From Nitrospira sp. UBA6909 (GTDB lineage Bacteria; Nitrospirota; Nitrospiria; Nitrospirales; Nitrospiraceae): 16,201 nt of DNA. The stretch is taken from positions 20,151 through 36,351 of the forward strand of contig DKBD01000017.1 of the NCBI GenBank assembly GCA_002451055.1, written 5' to 3'. The notes below the pieces were generated by a model. That model saw only the letters and a program-made list of their open reading frames with translations. It searched no databases and was not told the origin of the DNA. A program made the translations under genes and the position numbers. Of this stretch, positions 1 through 7,928 are shown piece by piece; position 1 is the stretch's first letter; every line of letters begins with the position of its first letter.

Positions 1-498
1 TCCTTGATCAACTCGCTGTTGAATCGGCGGGATTTGGCGAAGGTGAGCCGAACGCCGGGAAAAACGAGGGCGGTCAATGTGTTCCTAGTCTCGACATCCG
101 ACCCTCACCTGGCGCAGTTCTATCTGGTGGACCTGCCGGGCTATGGATTTGCCAAAGTCGCCAAGTCTGTTCGCGCACAGTGGGCGCCGTTGCTCGAATC
201 GTACCTGACCGATCGAGCGCCGCTGATCGGCGTCGTGTCGCTCGTCGAGAGCCGCGTGGTGACCGAGCAGGATCGCCAAACCCTCGCCTGGCTCCGTTCA
301 ATCGGACGCAATCCGCTCATCGTTGCGACCAAGGCCGACAAGCTCAAGCCCAGCGAACGGGTGCGCACGCTGCGTCAGACTCACGTGGATTTGGGATTGC
401 TAGAAGGAGAGACGCTGATTCCTTACTCATCGATGACCGGAGAGGGAAAGGATCGCGTGTGGGGCGCCCTGCGCGAATGGGCTCGTGCAGGATGTTGA
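1..498 (+). CDS. engB: Ribosome biogenesis GTPase EngB/YihA/YsxC (5' end outside the window)
   Basis: EngB is a small TRAFAC-class GTPase needed for late assembly of the large ribosomal subunit. The frame is open from base 1 and starts inside the P-loop region: the visible residues SLINSLLNR normally follow GKS, so the G1 motif and about 35 N-terminal residues lie outside the window. The family's STPG-like segment (SRTPGKTRAVN), the G3 motif in VDLPGYGFAKV and the G4 motif TKAD (in VATKADKL) are all present, with a G5-like segment IPYSSMTGEG near the end. The TTG at base 4 is internal and not the true start. The last codons (GCA GGA TGT TGA) coincide with the outer end of the palindromic element at 488-651, so the stop codon and final two or three residues come from that element. 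Identity is clear; only the N-terminus is unseen. Confidence 0.95.
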   Translation, partial: SLINSLLNRRDLAKVSRTPGKTRAVNVFLVSTSDPHLAQFYLVDLPGYGFAKVAKSVRAQWAPLLESYLTDRAPLIGVVSLVESRVVTEQDRQTLAWLRSIGRNPLIVATKADKLKPSERVRTLRQTHVDLGLLEGETLIPYSSMTGEGKDRVWGALREWARAGC

Positions 499-651
499 AA
501 AAGCCCGCCAGCGTTGTTCTCGGTACTCGTGAAACGTCAAACGTGATAAGCGAAACCGGTCCGTTCGGAGCTGCGGCCGGCCTTGTGGAAAGGCGCGTCT
601 TGGCGCGCCGGGGTTGGGCGGGTGAGACTAGCGGCTTTTTTGAACATCCTG
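488..651. repeat. Long palindromic intergenic element with inverted terminal arms
   Basis: Between convergent engB and surA. The outer arms 488-513 and 626-651 are imperfect reverse complements: both read CAGGATGTT, then one mismatch, then AAAAA, then a GC-rich segment (about 19 of 26 positions agree). The interior holds a second hairpin (GGCGCG 592-597 with CGCGCC 604-609), the 8-bp palindromes GGCCGGCC (575-582) and GGCGCGCC (602-609), and a run of AAACGT-like words near 529-556. The right arm contains a T6 run after AGCGGC, which could help terminate engB transcription. The layout suggests a repetitive, mobile-like or REP-like element. Its resemblance to recurrent Nitrospira intergenic repeats is from memory and is not verified here. 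Only one copy is seen in this window. Confidence 0.7.
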
Positions 652-682
652 GGGGCGAAATGCTAGCAACCGATGCCGCTAG

Positions 683-1642
683 TTAGAACTTGATTTCGAT
701 GTAGGCCTTGTCTTTTAGACCCGCCAGCCAGGACTGAAAGACGTCTTCGCTCTTCTGCTCGAAGACCAATCCCTGAATCTCGTACTTGACTTCATTGAAG
801 GGGCGATACTGCCTGGGCCTCTTGTCATCTAAGCGCATAATGTGAAACCCATCGGCGTTCTCGATGATGTCCGAGATGCCGCCCGGAACGAGCGATGCGA
901 TCGCCCGCTCGATCGCCGGCAAGAGTTCTCCCTGCCGCACTAATCCCAGTCGTCCGCCTTGCAAAGCATTCGGTCCGTCAGAATATTGCAGCGCCACATC
1001 TTCGAATTTCTCGCCGCGCTTTAATTCATCCATTGCTTTGCGTATTTTAGCCCGCGCGTCGTCGACCTCGTCAGGGGAGCGAAGCCGTACGAGGATCTGG
1101 CTCAGGATATACTCTTCCGGAATCGCGAAGCGGTCGCGATGCTCTTGATAATACCGCTTCATCTCGGATTCTCCCACCATGACGTTGGCGCGCACTTCTC
1201 GGTCCACTACCTTCATCAGCAGCAGTTGATCCCGTAAGGACCGAACGTATTTCGGGTTTGAGGGGTCGAATTGCGTCCCTTGCCGTTTCATCTGCTCGGC
1301 GGCCTGCGTTACCTCTTGCTCGGACACATCGACGTTTTTCGCCTTGGCTTCCTGCAGTTGCAATTTCCGTTCGATGATCCTCGTGAGGGCCATGTACTCC
1401 GCTGTCTTCAAGCGCTGCGCGAGATCTTCGCCGCGGTGTCCTTGTTTGATGCGCTCCTCTTGTGTTTCCAGCTCGCGCTTGATGTCTGATAACATGATCA
1501 GATCGGAATTCACCACGGCAACGATGCGGTCTTCGAGATGGGCCGAGACGAAGGCGGGAGGCAGCACCAAGACGCTGATAGACAGCAAAGTCGTCTTGAG
1601 TAAAGCTCTAGGCGAAACAATCGACACGATCCTACGCTCCAT
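683..1642 (-). CDS. surA: SurA-type periplasmic peptidyl-prolyl isomerase/chaperone
   Basis: A periplasmic folding factor that escorts unfolded outer-membrane proteins. The 319-residue product begins with a basic n-region (MERRIVSIVSPR), a hydrophobic stretch and a likely signal-peptidase site after AFVSA (about residue 34). The mature protein opens with EDRIVAVVNSDLI, the usual start of the SurA N-terminal domain, with helical chaperone segments to about residue 170. A single parvulin (rotamase) domain follows at about 176-275 (ILSQILVRL ... FEDVALQYSDGPNALQGGRLG ... DGFHIMRLDDK). E. coli SurA has two parvulin domains and about 430 residues; one-domain versions are common outside Proteobacteria. 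The gene is the last of the minus-strand cluster, 100 bases after the PpiC lipoprotein gene. The ATG at 1642 has no strong ribosome-binding site, but the signal peptide supports it. Confidence 0.9.
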   Translation of the reverse strand: MERRIVSIVSPRALLKTTLLSISVLVLPPAFVSAHLEDRIVAVVNSDLIMLSDIKRELETQEERIKQGHRGEDLAQRLKTAEYMALTRIIERKLQLQEAKAKNVDVSEQEVTQAAEQMKRQGTQFDPSNPKYVRSLRDQLLLMKVVDREVRANVMVGESEMKRYYQEHRDRFAIPEEYILSQILVRLRSPDEVDDARAKIRKAMDELKRGEKFEDVALQYSDGPNALQGGRLGLVRQGELLPAIERAIASLVPGGISDIIENADGFHIMRLDDKRPRQYRPFNEVKYEIQGLVFEQKSEDVFQSWLAGLKDKAYIEIKF

Positions 1643-1742
1643 GTGACGAAGGACAAGAACTTGCGCGCTTGGATATTACACGAAACTCGATGGCTTGGGG
1701 AGGGCGAGGAGACGATTCCGGATTGATCGGTTGTTCGGTGGC

Positions 1743-2618
1743 TTAACGGGAGGCGTCACCAAGGCGAACCATGGCATTCGCCCGTATATCGGCGATCACT
1801 TCCTCAAACCGCTTGCGGCGCTTGTCGGCCAGCAACTCCTGGCGGAGCCGTTCCTGGGTGGCAAGGTCAGCTTCGATGATTTCTTTGTCAAGCGGGGCGG
1901 TCAAGACCAGGTAGTATCCATCCTCCGTCTTGATCGGTGCGCTGACCAGCCCAGGTTTGAGGGCATGGATTGCGGCATCGACCTCGGGGGGCACCAGGCC
2001 CTTTCGATACGGGCCGAGATCACCGCCCTTCTCTTTTGATTGCTCGTGAATCGAATAGCGCTTGGCGAAATTGGGAAAGCTGCCGCCGCGGTTCACTTGG
2101 GTTTCAAGATCTTTGGCTGCATACGAATTCGGCAACAGCATCACTGACACCTGGACTTTCAAAGGGTCAAGGAGTTCGCTCGCATGGGCCTCAAGGTAGG
2201 CCTCCAGTTCGGCCTGTGTGATCTCCACCTTGGACTGGAGTTTGTCCCTCAGCAGTTCGTCGAGGATCAACTGCTCCTTGTAGCGTTGGGCCTTATTGCG
2301 AATGACGTCATCCTGATCGAGCCCCTGACGGTGGGCTTCCTGCATGAGCAGTTCCCGGGTGACCAGTTCATCCAGGAATTGCCGTTTGCCTCCCTCTTTC
2401 TCATAGCGGGCGCGTGTCGCCTCGGAGAGTTCGCGCCAACGGACGTCAAATTCGGTTTGCGTGATGGCTCGCCCGTTCACCAGCGCGACAACCGGTTCCT
2501 CTTCCTGATGCGGCGTGCAGCCTGGAAGGGCCAGGCCTAAAGCGACCAACAGGCCGCCGAGAATCAGAAAGAGGTGAACCGGACCACGATCGATGAGAGG
2601 GAGGTGAAAATGTGTCAT
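1743..2618 (-). CDS. PpiC/parvulin-type peptidyl-prolyl isomerase, predicted lipoprotein
   Basis: An extracytoplasmic prolyl isomerase/foldase. From the ATG at 2618 the product is 291 residues with a signal peptide ending in the lipobox LPGC (Cys34), so it should be lipid-anchored. Residue +2 is Thr, not Asp, which in proteobacterial rules favours the outer membrane. After the anchor come PVVALVNGRAITQTEFD, a SurA/PrsA-like N-terminal helical domain, and a parvulin domain at about 155-250 (GGSFPNFAKRYSIHEQS..GGDLGPYRKG ... DGYYLVLTAPL). In-frame GTG 2684 and ATG 2660 overlap the end of mfd; they would add residues in front of the signal peptide, so 2618 is preferred although its ribosome-binding site is weak. 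It lies 25 bases after the mfd stop and precedes surA, giving two different PPIases in tandem. Confidence 0.85.
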   Translation of the reverse strand: MTHFHLPLIDRGPVHLFLILGGLLVALGLALPGCTPHQEEEPVVALVNGRAITQTEFDVRWRELSEATRARYEKEGGKRQFLDELVTRELLMQEAHRQGLDQDDVIRNKAQRYKEQLILDELLRDKLQSKVEITQAELEAYLEAHASELLDPLKVQVSVMLLPNSYAAKDLETQVNRGGSFPNFAKRYSIHEQSKEKGGDLGPYRKGLVPPEVDAAIHALKPGLVSAPIKTEDGYYLVLTAPLDKEIIEADLATQERLRQELLADKRRKRFEEVIADIRANAMVRLGDASR

Positions 2619-2643
2619 AAGTTGTGAGCCGCGCGGGTCTCGA

Positions 2644-5600
2644 CTACGAATCGCCCCCATCCTTTCCGCCTGTGTTGGTATCACAGAGGCTAAGGCTTTG
2701 CAAGGTTGTGTTGAGTTCCGGAAAGATCACCGCCCAGTCCTCTTGCGGCATCAGGATCTCGAACGAGAGAGGGCTGAGAAACCGCAACCGCTTGTTGAAG
2801 CGATCCATTAACCGGTGGACCGCGCCGTCGGGAATGGTGGATTTCGGTCCAAGCGTGATCATGACCGATTGACCATGCACTTCGATCGACGCCAGGCGGA
2901 GACGTTTGGCATGAATGCGGAGCTGCATGACTTCCAGCAACCGTTCCACTGGTTCCGTTGGATGGCCGTACCGATCCTGAATCTCTCCATGCAGCAGCGC
3001 CAGTTCGCCGATTTGGCTGCAGGCGGTGAGCCGTTTGTAGAGCGACAACCGCTGATGCGGGTCGGCCACAAAGTCTTCGGGAATGAACGCCGACACAGGC
3101 AGTTGCAGAATCGAGTCCGGTTCTTCTTCGACAACGTGGCCCTTCAGCCGTTGCACAGCCTGCTCGACCATCTGCATGTAGAGATCCAGGCCGATGGCGG
3201 CGATGTGGCCGGATTGCTGTTTGCCCAGCAAGTTGCCGGCTCCCCGAATCTCAAGGTCCGCGGCGGCAATGCGGAAGCCTGATCCCAGTTCGGTGAATTG
3301 TTGGATCGCGATCAGCCGCTTTTGCGCGTCCCCCGTGAGCGTGCCTTCGTCGGGAATTAGGAAATAGGCAAAAGCCTGGTCTCCCCCGCGCCCGACGCGC
3401 CCGCGGAGCTGATACAACTGTGCCAGGCCAAACGTGTCCGCCCGATTCACGATGATCGTGTTGGCATTTGGAACGTCGAGGCCTGATTGAATGATGGCCG
3501 AGGCGATCAAGACGTCCGTTTCGTGTTTGATGAACTTGAGCATGACCGCTTCCAACGGTTTGGCATTCATTTGGCCGTGTGCCATGACCATACGGGCTTC
3601 CGGAACCAGCCCGTGTAGCCAGGCTCCGATCCGTTCCATGGTTTCGACCCGATTGTGCACGAAATAGATTTGCCCTCCACGCCCCAGTTCACGCAGGATT
3701 GCGTCGCGTACGATTTTGTCGGTGGAACGAACTACTTCTGTCTTGATCGCCAGACGACCGGCCGGCGGCGTATCGATGATGGAAAGGTCGCGGACGCTCG
3801 ACATCGCCATCTGAAGCGTGCGTGGGATAGGCGTCGCAGTCAACGTCAAGACATCGACCTGTGTGCGGAGCTGCTTCAGACGCTCCTTGTGCTTCACGCC
3901 GAACCATTGCTCTTCGTCGATAATGACGAGGCCGAGATTGCGGAATGTCACATCTTTCTGGAGGAGGCGGTGCGTGCCGATGACGACATCGATGATGCCG
4001 GCCGCGACATCCGCGAGGATCGATTTGGTCTCCTTGGGGGACTGAAATCTCGAGAGCAGGGCAACACGGGTGGGAAAGGGAGCGAGCCGTTCCGCAAAAT
4101 TGTCGTAGTGTTGGTGGGCCAGCAGGGTTGTCGGTACCAGCACCGCGACCTGGCGGCCGTGTTCCACGGCTTTGAAGGCGGCGCGCATGGCTACCTCCGT
4201 TTTGCCGTATCCGACATCGCCGCAGACGAGCCGGTCCATCGGCTTGGTCGATTCCATGTCGCGGACGATGTCCGTGATGGCTCTGAGCTGATCCGGTGTC
4301 TCCTCGTATTCGAAAGCCGCTTCGAATTCGTGGTAGAGGGTTCCGGACGCTCCATAGGCGGCCCGGTTCACCAGTTCGCGGTTGGCGTAGAGCTCCACCA
4401 ATTCGTGAGCCATCTCCTCGATGTCCTTTTTCACCCGCGCCGTCGTCTTCGCCCAACTGGTGCCGCCGAGACGATCGAGCCGAGGCACATGGCTTTCGGC
4501 TCCACTATAGCGCTGGACTTGGTTCAGGCGATCGAGCGGAACATAGAGCGTGTCTCCGCCGGCAAACTCCAAGATCAAATAATCGCTCTCGAAATCCTGC
4601 ACGGCGAGGCGCTTGAGTCCCCGGTATTTGGCGATCCCGTGTTGGACATGGACCACGTAGTCGCCCACATTGAGGTCTTCCAAGGATGACAGGAAGGTGG
4701 CCGTTTTGCTTTTCGGCTGCGGCTTGTGGCGCGCTCCTTTGGCGAAGAGCTCCTCTTCCGTCAGGAGGGCAAGGCGAAGATCGCTCGAGAGAAATCCTGC
4801 CGACAGATCACCGTGCACGACATAGAACGGAGCCTTGCCCATGCTACGTCTCGACCAGAGCGGAGATTTCCATTCATCTGCCGGCAGATCATGCTCTCGA
4901 AGAAGAGCCAGGAGGCGATCGACTTGTCCTCGGCTTCGCGCCACCAGCACGACTCGATGCTCATCGCGGAGGCGCTCCAGGAGGTTGAGAGTTTGACTGA
5001 ACGGTGTGCCTCTGATGCCCAACCCGATTCCTGCCGGCGTCTGCCCTGCAAAGGACAACGCCGGGTCCCAGGAAGCGTCCGGCGCCGCCAGGGGTTCCAG
5101 TGCCAGCATCGGCCATGCCGCAGCGTCCCGTTCAAGTTCTTCCCATGTCAAGAAGAGTCGTTCGGGAGAGGGGTATGGTTGCACGGCGTCGCGGTCGACG
5201 TGCCGGAGGTACCCGTCCTCAATCTTTTCCCACGCGGTTGCGCAGGCCGTCTTCAACGCCTCAGGTTGGTCGAGGACCAGACAGGGAGGGCTCGCGAGGT
5301 AATCGAAGAGTGAATCCATGCGGGGATAGACATCGGGACTGCGCCATTCCGCATCCGGCGGGATCGGTGTCAGCATATCCGGAGCATCTGCGGGGCGAAG
5401 AAACTCCCGAGCCGGCAAGACCACTCCTTCGCCCATTTTCTTAATGGAGGTCTGTGTCGAGGGGTCAAACAGGCGGATCGATTCGACCTGGTCGCCGAGA
5501 AATTCGACTCGAACCGGATCAGCATAAGCGGTTGAGAAAATATCGACGATACCCCCGCGCACGCTGAACTCGCCGGGGATTTCCACGACCGATACGCGTC

Positions 5601-6114
5601 GGTATCCCAGACGCAGCAGACCGGTCAGAAGCGGTTCCCGTTCGCAGGTGCTTCCCGCCTTAAATCGAAGAACAGCCTGCTCAAACGCCATGCGTGGAAT
5701 CACCCGGTGCATGGCCGCGGCGACGGACGTGACCAGCACTGCGGGCTGGCCGTCGCACAGTCGGTGAAGCGTCGTCATCCGGCGCGCGATCAACCCGACA
5801 TGCGGAGCCGTTTCCTCGTACGGGAGCGTCTCCCATTCGGGAAACCAGGCAAGGCTGTCGGCCGGCAGGCCCATGAGGTCGTAAAAAAACCGGAGATCGT
5901 TGAAGATCCGTTCGGCCGATTCGTCGCTGGAGGTCAAGACGACCCACGGTCGGAATTGATCCGAGGCTCGTTTTTGAGACTGGGCGAGCAAGGTGAGCGC
6001 ACAGGCCGGCGTCGAGCCGTGCAATCCTGTGAGACAGGCACGGGCGCGGCTTCGGTTCAGCGCCGAACAGAGGGGAGCGAGCCATGCTGGGGATTCGACG
6101 CCGACGTCAAACAC
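2644..6114 (-). CDS. mfd: Transcription-repair coupling factor Mfd
   Basis: Mfd is an ATP-dependent DNA translocase that removes RNA polymerase stalled at lesions and recruits the UvrABC excision machinery. The 1156-residue length matches the family (about 1150). N-terminal UvrB-homology region: about 1-350 (EWETLPYEE, EFSVRGGIVDIF). CarD-like RNA-polymerase-interacting domain: about 478-545 (LNVGDYVVHVQHGIAKYRGL). Translocase: Walker A GDVGYGKTE at 632-640, motif II DEEQ at 733-736, TLTATPIPRTL (motif III), then motifs V/VI (GLDVPNANTIIVNRAD, QLRGRVGR). C-terminal TRCF domain with SAFIPEDFV. The start is GTG, 3 bases after the rfaE2 stop, implying coupled translation. Odd point: the residue after DEEQ is Trp737 (TGG codon); Arg is nearly invariant here in Mfd (DEEQRFGV). 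Confidence 0.97.
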   Translation of the reverse strand: MFDVGVESPAWLAPLCSALNRSRARACLTGLHGSTPACALTLLAQSQKRASDQFRPWVVLTSSDESAERIFNDLRFFYDLMGLPADSLAWFPEWETLPYEETAPHVGLIARRMTTLHRLCDGQPAVLVTSVAAAMHRVIPRMAFEQAVLRFKAGSTCEREPLLTGLLRLGYRRVSVVEIPGEFSVRGGIVDIFSTAYADPVRVEFLGDQVESIRLFDPSTQTSIKKMGEGVVLPAREFLRPADAPDMLTPIPPDAEWRSPDVYPRMDSLFDYLASPPCLVLDQPEALKTACATAWEKIEDGYLRHVDRDAVQPYPSPERLFLTWEELERDAAAWPMLALEPLAAPDASWDPALSFAGQTPAGIGLGIRGTPFSQTLNLLERLRDEHRVVLVARSRGQVDRLLALLREHDLPADEWKSPLWSRRSMGKAPFYVVHGDLSAGFLSSDLRLALLTEEELFAKGARHKPQPKSKTATFLSSLEDLNVGDYVVHVQHGIAKYRGLKRLAVQDFESDYLILEFAGGDTLYVPLDRLNQVQRYSGAESHVPRLDRLGGTSWAKTTARVKKDIEEMAHELVELYANRELVNRAAYGASGTLYHEFEAAFEYEETPDQLRAITDIVRDMESTKPMDRLVCGDVGYGKTEVAMRAAFKAVEHGRQVAVLVPTTLLAHQHYDNFAERLAPFPTRVALLSRFQSPKETKSILADVAAGIIDVVIGTHRLLQKDVTFRNLGLVIIDEEQWFGVKHKERLKQLRTQVDVLTLTATPIPRTLQMAMSSVRDLSIIDTPPAGRLAIKTEVVRSTDKIVRDAILRELGRGGQIYFVHNRVETMERIGAWLHGLVPEARMVMAHGQMNAKPLEAVMLKFIKHETDVLIASAIIQSGLDVPNANTIIVNRADTFGLAQLYQLRGRVGRGGDQAFAYFLIPDEGTLTGDAQKRLIAIQQFTELGSGFRIAAADLEIRGAGNLLGKQQSGHIAAIGLDLYMQMVEQAVQRLKGHVVEEEPDSILQLPVSAFIPEDFVADPHQRLSLYKRLTACSQIGELALLHGEIQDRYGHPTEPVERLLEVMQLRIHAKRLRLASIEVHGQSVMITLGPKSTIPDGAVHRLMDRFNKRLRFLSPLSFEILMPQEDWAVIFPELNTTLQSLSLCDTNTGGKDGGDS

Positions 6115-6117
6115 GAA

Positions 6118-6600
6118 TCACGTAGTGGTTGATCGAATACGTTGGAGAAGTGCCGTGGTGGACATGCCGGGAACTAATGGGATCGTCTTGACGGCACCGC
6201 CGTGGGATTCGACGATCTCGCGGCCGACGATTTTGTCGATCGCCCAGTCCCCGCCCTTTACCAGGACGTCCGGCTGCAGGGTGGCAATCAGTCTCTCGGG
6301 GTCCGGTTCCGTGAAAATCACGACGTAATCCACGCACTCCAAGGCTGCTAGGACTTCAGCCCGCTGGGCCTCCGGCACGATCGGGCGGTCCGATCCCTTG
6401 TTCAAGCTGCGGACCGAGGCATCGCTGTTGACGCCGACGACAAGCAGGTGGCCGAAGGCTTTCGCCTCCCGGAGATATCGGGTATGGCCGACGTGCATCA
6501 GATCGAAACAGCCGTTGGTGAAAACGATCCGTTTGTTCTGGGCACGCGCCTGTTCGAGGAGGGGAACCAATTGCGCGGCGGTCACGACTTTAGCAAGCAT
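6118..6600 (-). CDS. rfaE2: D-glycero-beta-D-manno-heptose 1-phosphate adenylyltransferase (RfaE domain II)
   Basis: Catalyses the last nucleotidyl transfer toward ADP-heptose, the precursor of the LPS inner core. The protein is 160 residues and corresponds to the C-terminal cytidylyltransferase-like half of E. coli HldE, without the kinase half. The nucleotide-binding HxGH motif is at residues 36-39 (GCFDLMHVGH), followed by GVNSDASVRSLNKG and the family end motif PGMSTTALLQRI. The frame stays open up to 6690, but the homologous region begins at MLAKVVTAAQL, so the ATG at 6600 is chosen. A -10-like TATGAT lies 6 bases upstream of that ATG. It shares the strand with gmhA, whose product acts earlier in the same pathway. 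The heptose kinase and GmhB phosphatase are not in this window. Confidence 0.92.
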   Translation of the reverse strand: MLAKVVTAAQLVPLLEQARAQNKRIVFTNGCFDLMHVGHTRYLREAKAFGHLLVVGVNSDASVRSLNKGSDRPIVPEAQRAEVLAALECVDYVVIFTEPDPERLIATLQPDVLVKGGDWAIDKIVGREIVESHGGAVKTIPLVPGMSTTALLQRIRSTTT

Positions 6601-6606
6601 GGGCCC

Positions 6607-6636
6607 ATCATACCTATTCGTACGTCGAGATGGAAA
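6607..6636 (-). promoter_or_regulatory. Candidate sigma70-type promoter of rfaE2
   Basis: On the minus strand: TTTCCA (6636-6631; 4 of 6 to TTGACA), 18 bases, then TATGAT (6612-6607; 5 of 6 to TATAAT). The -10 ends 6 bases before the ATG at 6600, so transcription would start about at the start codon. It would give rfaE2-mfd-PpiC-surA an output separate from gmhA-dinB. The -35 match is modest. Confidence 0.45.
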
Positions 6637-6669
6637 GGGTGTGGTAGGTCTCATTGAGGAAAAGCGCGT

Positions 6670-6758
6670 ATGGCTGATGGCGTATAGCACGTGATCAGAT
6701 CAGATTATGGGAACACTCCGATTCGCGTTCCGGTCACGTGCCATTAGCCATGCGCCAT
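6670..6758. repeat. Cruciform element made of ATGGCNN heptamers
   Basis: Between dinB and rfaE2. The left arm, 6670-6690 on the plus strand, reads ATGGCTG ATGGCGT ATAGCAC followed by GTGA. The right arm read on the minus strand from 6758 gives ATGGCGC ATGGCTA ATGGCAC followed by GTGA. The 25-base arms (6670-6694 and 6734-6758) agree at 20 positions as reverse complements, and each arm is itself three tandem 7-base units. The 39-base spacer holds a smaller hairpin (GGAACAC 6710-6716 with GCGTTCC 6725-6731). No T-run follows, so simple intrinsic termination is not shown. It may be a structured repeat, a protein-binding array or a transcript-stabilising hairpin between dinB and the rfaE2 promoter. 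Confidence 0.65.
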
Positions 6759-6776
6759 AGGCTCTTCAATGACACG

Positions 6777-7928
6777 CTACTCCTCTTCAGAGACGCCGCC
6801 CAGCCCGATGACGGCGGAGCCGTGCCGCGTGATGAGCGCATCCATGGCTTCGATGGCTCTGACCCTCCGACTGTCGAACAAACCTGGTGTGGCGGGTGTC
6901 AGACAAGTCAGCGCCAGTCCGGCCAGGCGATAATTCGTGCCGGGTTTCATCAAGTCATGCAGAGCTTGTCTCGCCGCCGGCCACATGTCGGGGTCGTAGT
7001 TGAGGGGGTGGGAAAACCGCCCGTGCTTGGTGGTGATTGTGAATCGCGAGTCCTTCAGTTTCACGGCACAGCCGCCTGCTGCCAGATTGTCTTGGCGGAG
7101 GTCGTGCGCCAGTTCGCGCAGGAACCCGCGCAACGTATGTTCGAGAAACGCCCGGTCGTGCGTGTCGCGTTCGAACGTCGTCTCGCGGCTCACGCTCTTT
7201 GACTCCCGATCGGCTACCACCGGTTCTCGGTCGATGCCTCGCGCCAGTTCTCTGATCCAGGTCAGATGAGTGCCAAACAGACGGTGCAGAGGGTGGTCCC
7301 AACGTGTGTCCAATAGATCGGCGATGGTCTTGAGTCCAAGCGCATCGAGTCTGGACGACGTCTTGGGTCCGATACCAGGCAGGGCACGAAGAGGGTGTGG
7401 CGCAAGAAACGACGGTTCGGCCCCGGGCTCGATCACGGCCAAGCCGTTCGGCTTGTGGCTGTCGGCGGCAATTTTCGCGACGGTCTTACCGGTGGCGAAG
7501 GCGATGGTGCAACAAAGACCGGTGGCGGCGTACAGCTCGTCTTTCACCAGTCGCCCTAATACCGAGGGATTTGGGTGGAGCGATTGCAGATCAGTCGTGT
7601 CCGCATAGAACTCATCGATGCTGCTCCACTCGGTAAGGGGGAAGAGCCGGTCGGTCACCGCCTGCATGGCCTCATGCAGCCGCCGGTACAACGGCCGGTT
7701 CGGTGGGAGCAGGATCAGGTGGGGGCATAGTTGGAATGCTTTAGCCGTGGGCATGGCCGAGTGCACGCCGAACGGCCTGACAGCATAGCTTGCGGCTGCG
7801 ATGACGCCGCGCGGCGGAGGCCCCCCGACCGCGATCGGCTTGCCGGCGAGGCTCGGATCGTTCACCACGGCCGCTGATGCGAACATGGCATCCACATCGC
7901 CGAACAGAATCTGCCGTGGCCAGCGCAT
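6777..7928 (-). CDS. dinB: Y-family DNA polymerase (DNA polymerase IV, DinB type)
   Basis: A translesion polymerase that copies past DNA damage without proofreading. Counting from ATG 7928 (383 residues), the metal-binding carboxylates are Asp11 in FGDVDAMFAS and Asp105-Glu106 in SSIDEFYAD; the steric-gate Phe is Phe16. A helix-hairpin-helix lies in LPGIGPKTSSRLDALGL, and the little-finger domain begins near SVSRETTFERD. The C-terminus has a DinB-like tail with GLFDSRR, where a clamp-binding QLxLF motif would be expected, but the Gln is missing (TPGLF). The catalytic N-terminal motif also differs from the usual DMDxFFAxVE: one Phe is Met15 and the Glu is Ala. GTG 7937 is an alternative start; neither has a clear ribosome-binding site. 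It sits 65 bases after the SprT-like gene. Confidence 0.9.
   Translation of the reverse strand: MRWPRQILFGDVDAMFASAAVVNDPSLAGKPIAVGGPPPRGVIAAASYAVRPFGVHSAMPTAKAFQLCPHLILLPPNRPLYRRLHEAMQAVTDRLFPLTEWSSIDEFYADTTDLQSLHPNPSVLGRLVKDELYAATGLCCTIAFATGKTVAKIAADSHKPNGLAVIEPGAEPSFLAPHPLRALPGIGPKTSSRLDALGLKTIADLLDTRWDHPLHRLFGTHLTWIRELARGIDREPVVADRESKSVSRETTFERDTHDRAFLEHTLRGFLRELAHDLRQDNLAAGGCAVKLKDSRFTITTKHGRFSHPLNYDPDMWPAARQALHDLMKPGTNYRLAGLALTCLTPATPGLFDSRRVRAIEAMDALITRHGSAVIGLGGVSEEE

Noticed and set aside
662..682. CTAGC/GCTAG hairpin just after surA as terminator
   Set aside because: Five-base stem with a 10-base loop and no T-tract; the larger palindrome beyond it is the better candidate for ending transcription.
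3655..4689. Long plus-strand open frame of 344 codons antisense to mfd
   Set aside because: It lies wholly opposite conserved Mfd translocase and CarD-like sequence, shows no recognisable domain, and is explained by GC-rich codon bias.
6601..6690. N-terminal extension of RfaE2 from 6690
   Set aside because: The extra 30 residues have no family match and would run over the candidate promoter and the cruciform arm.
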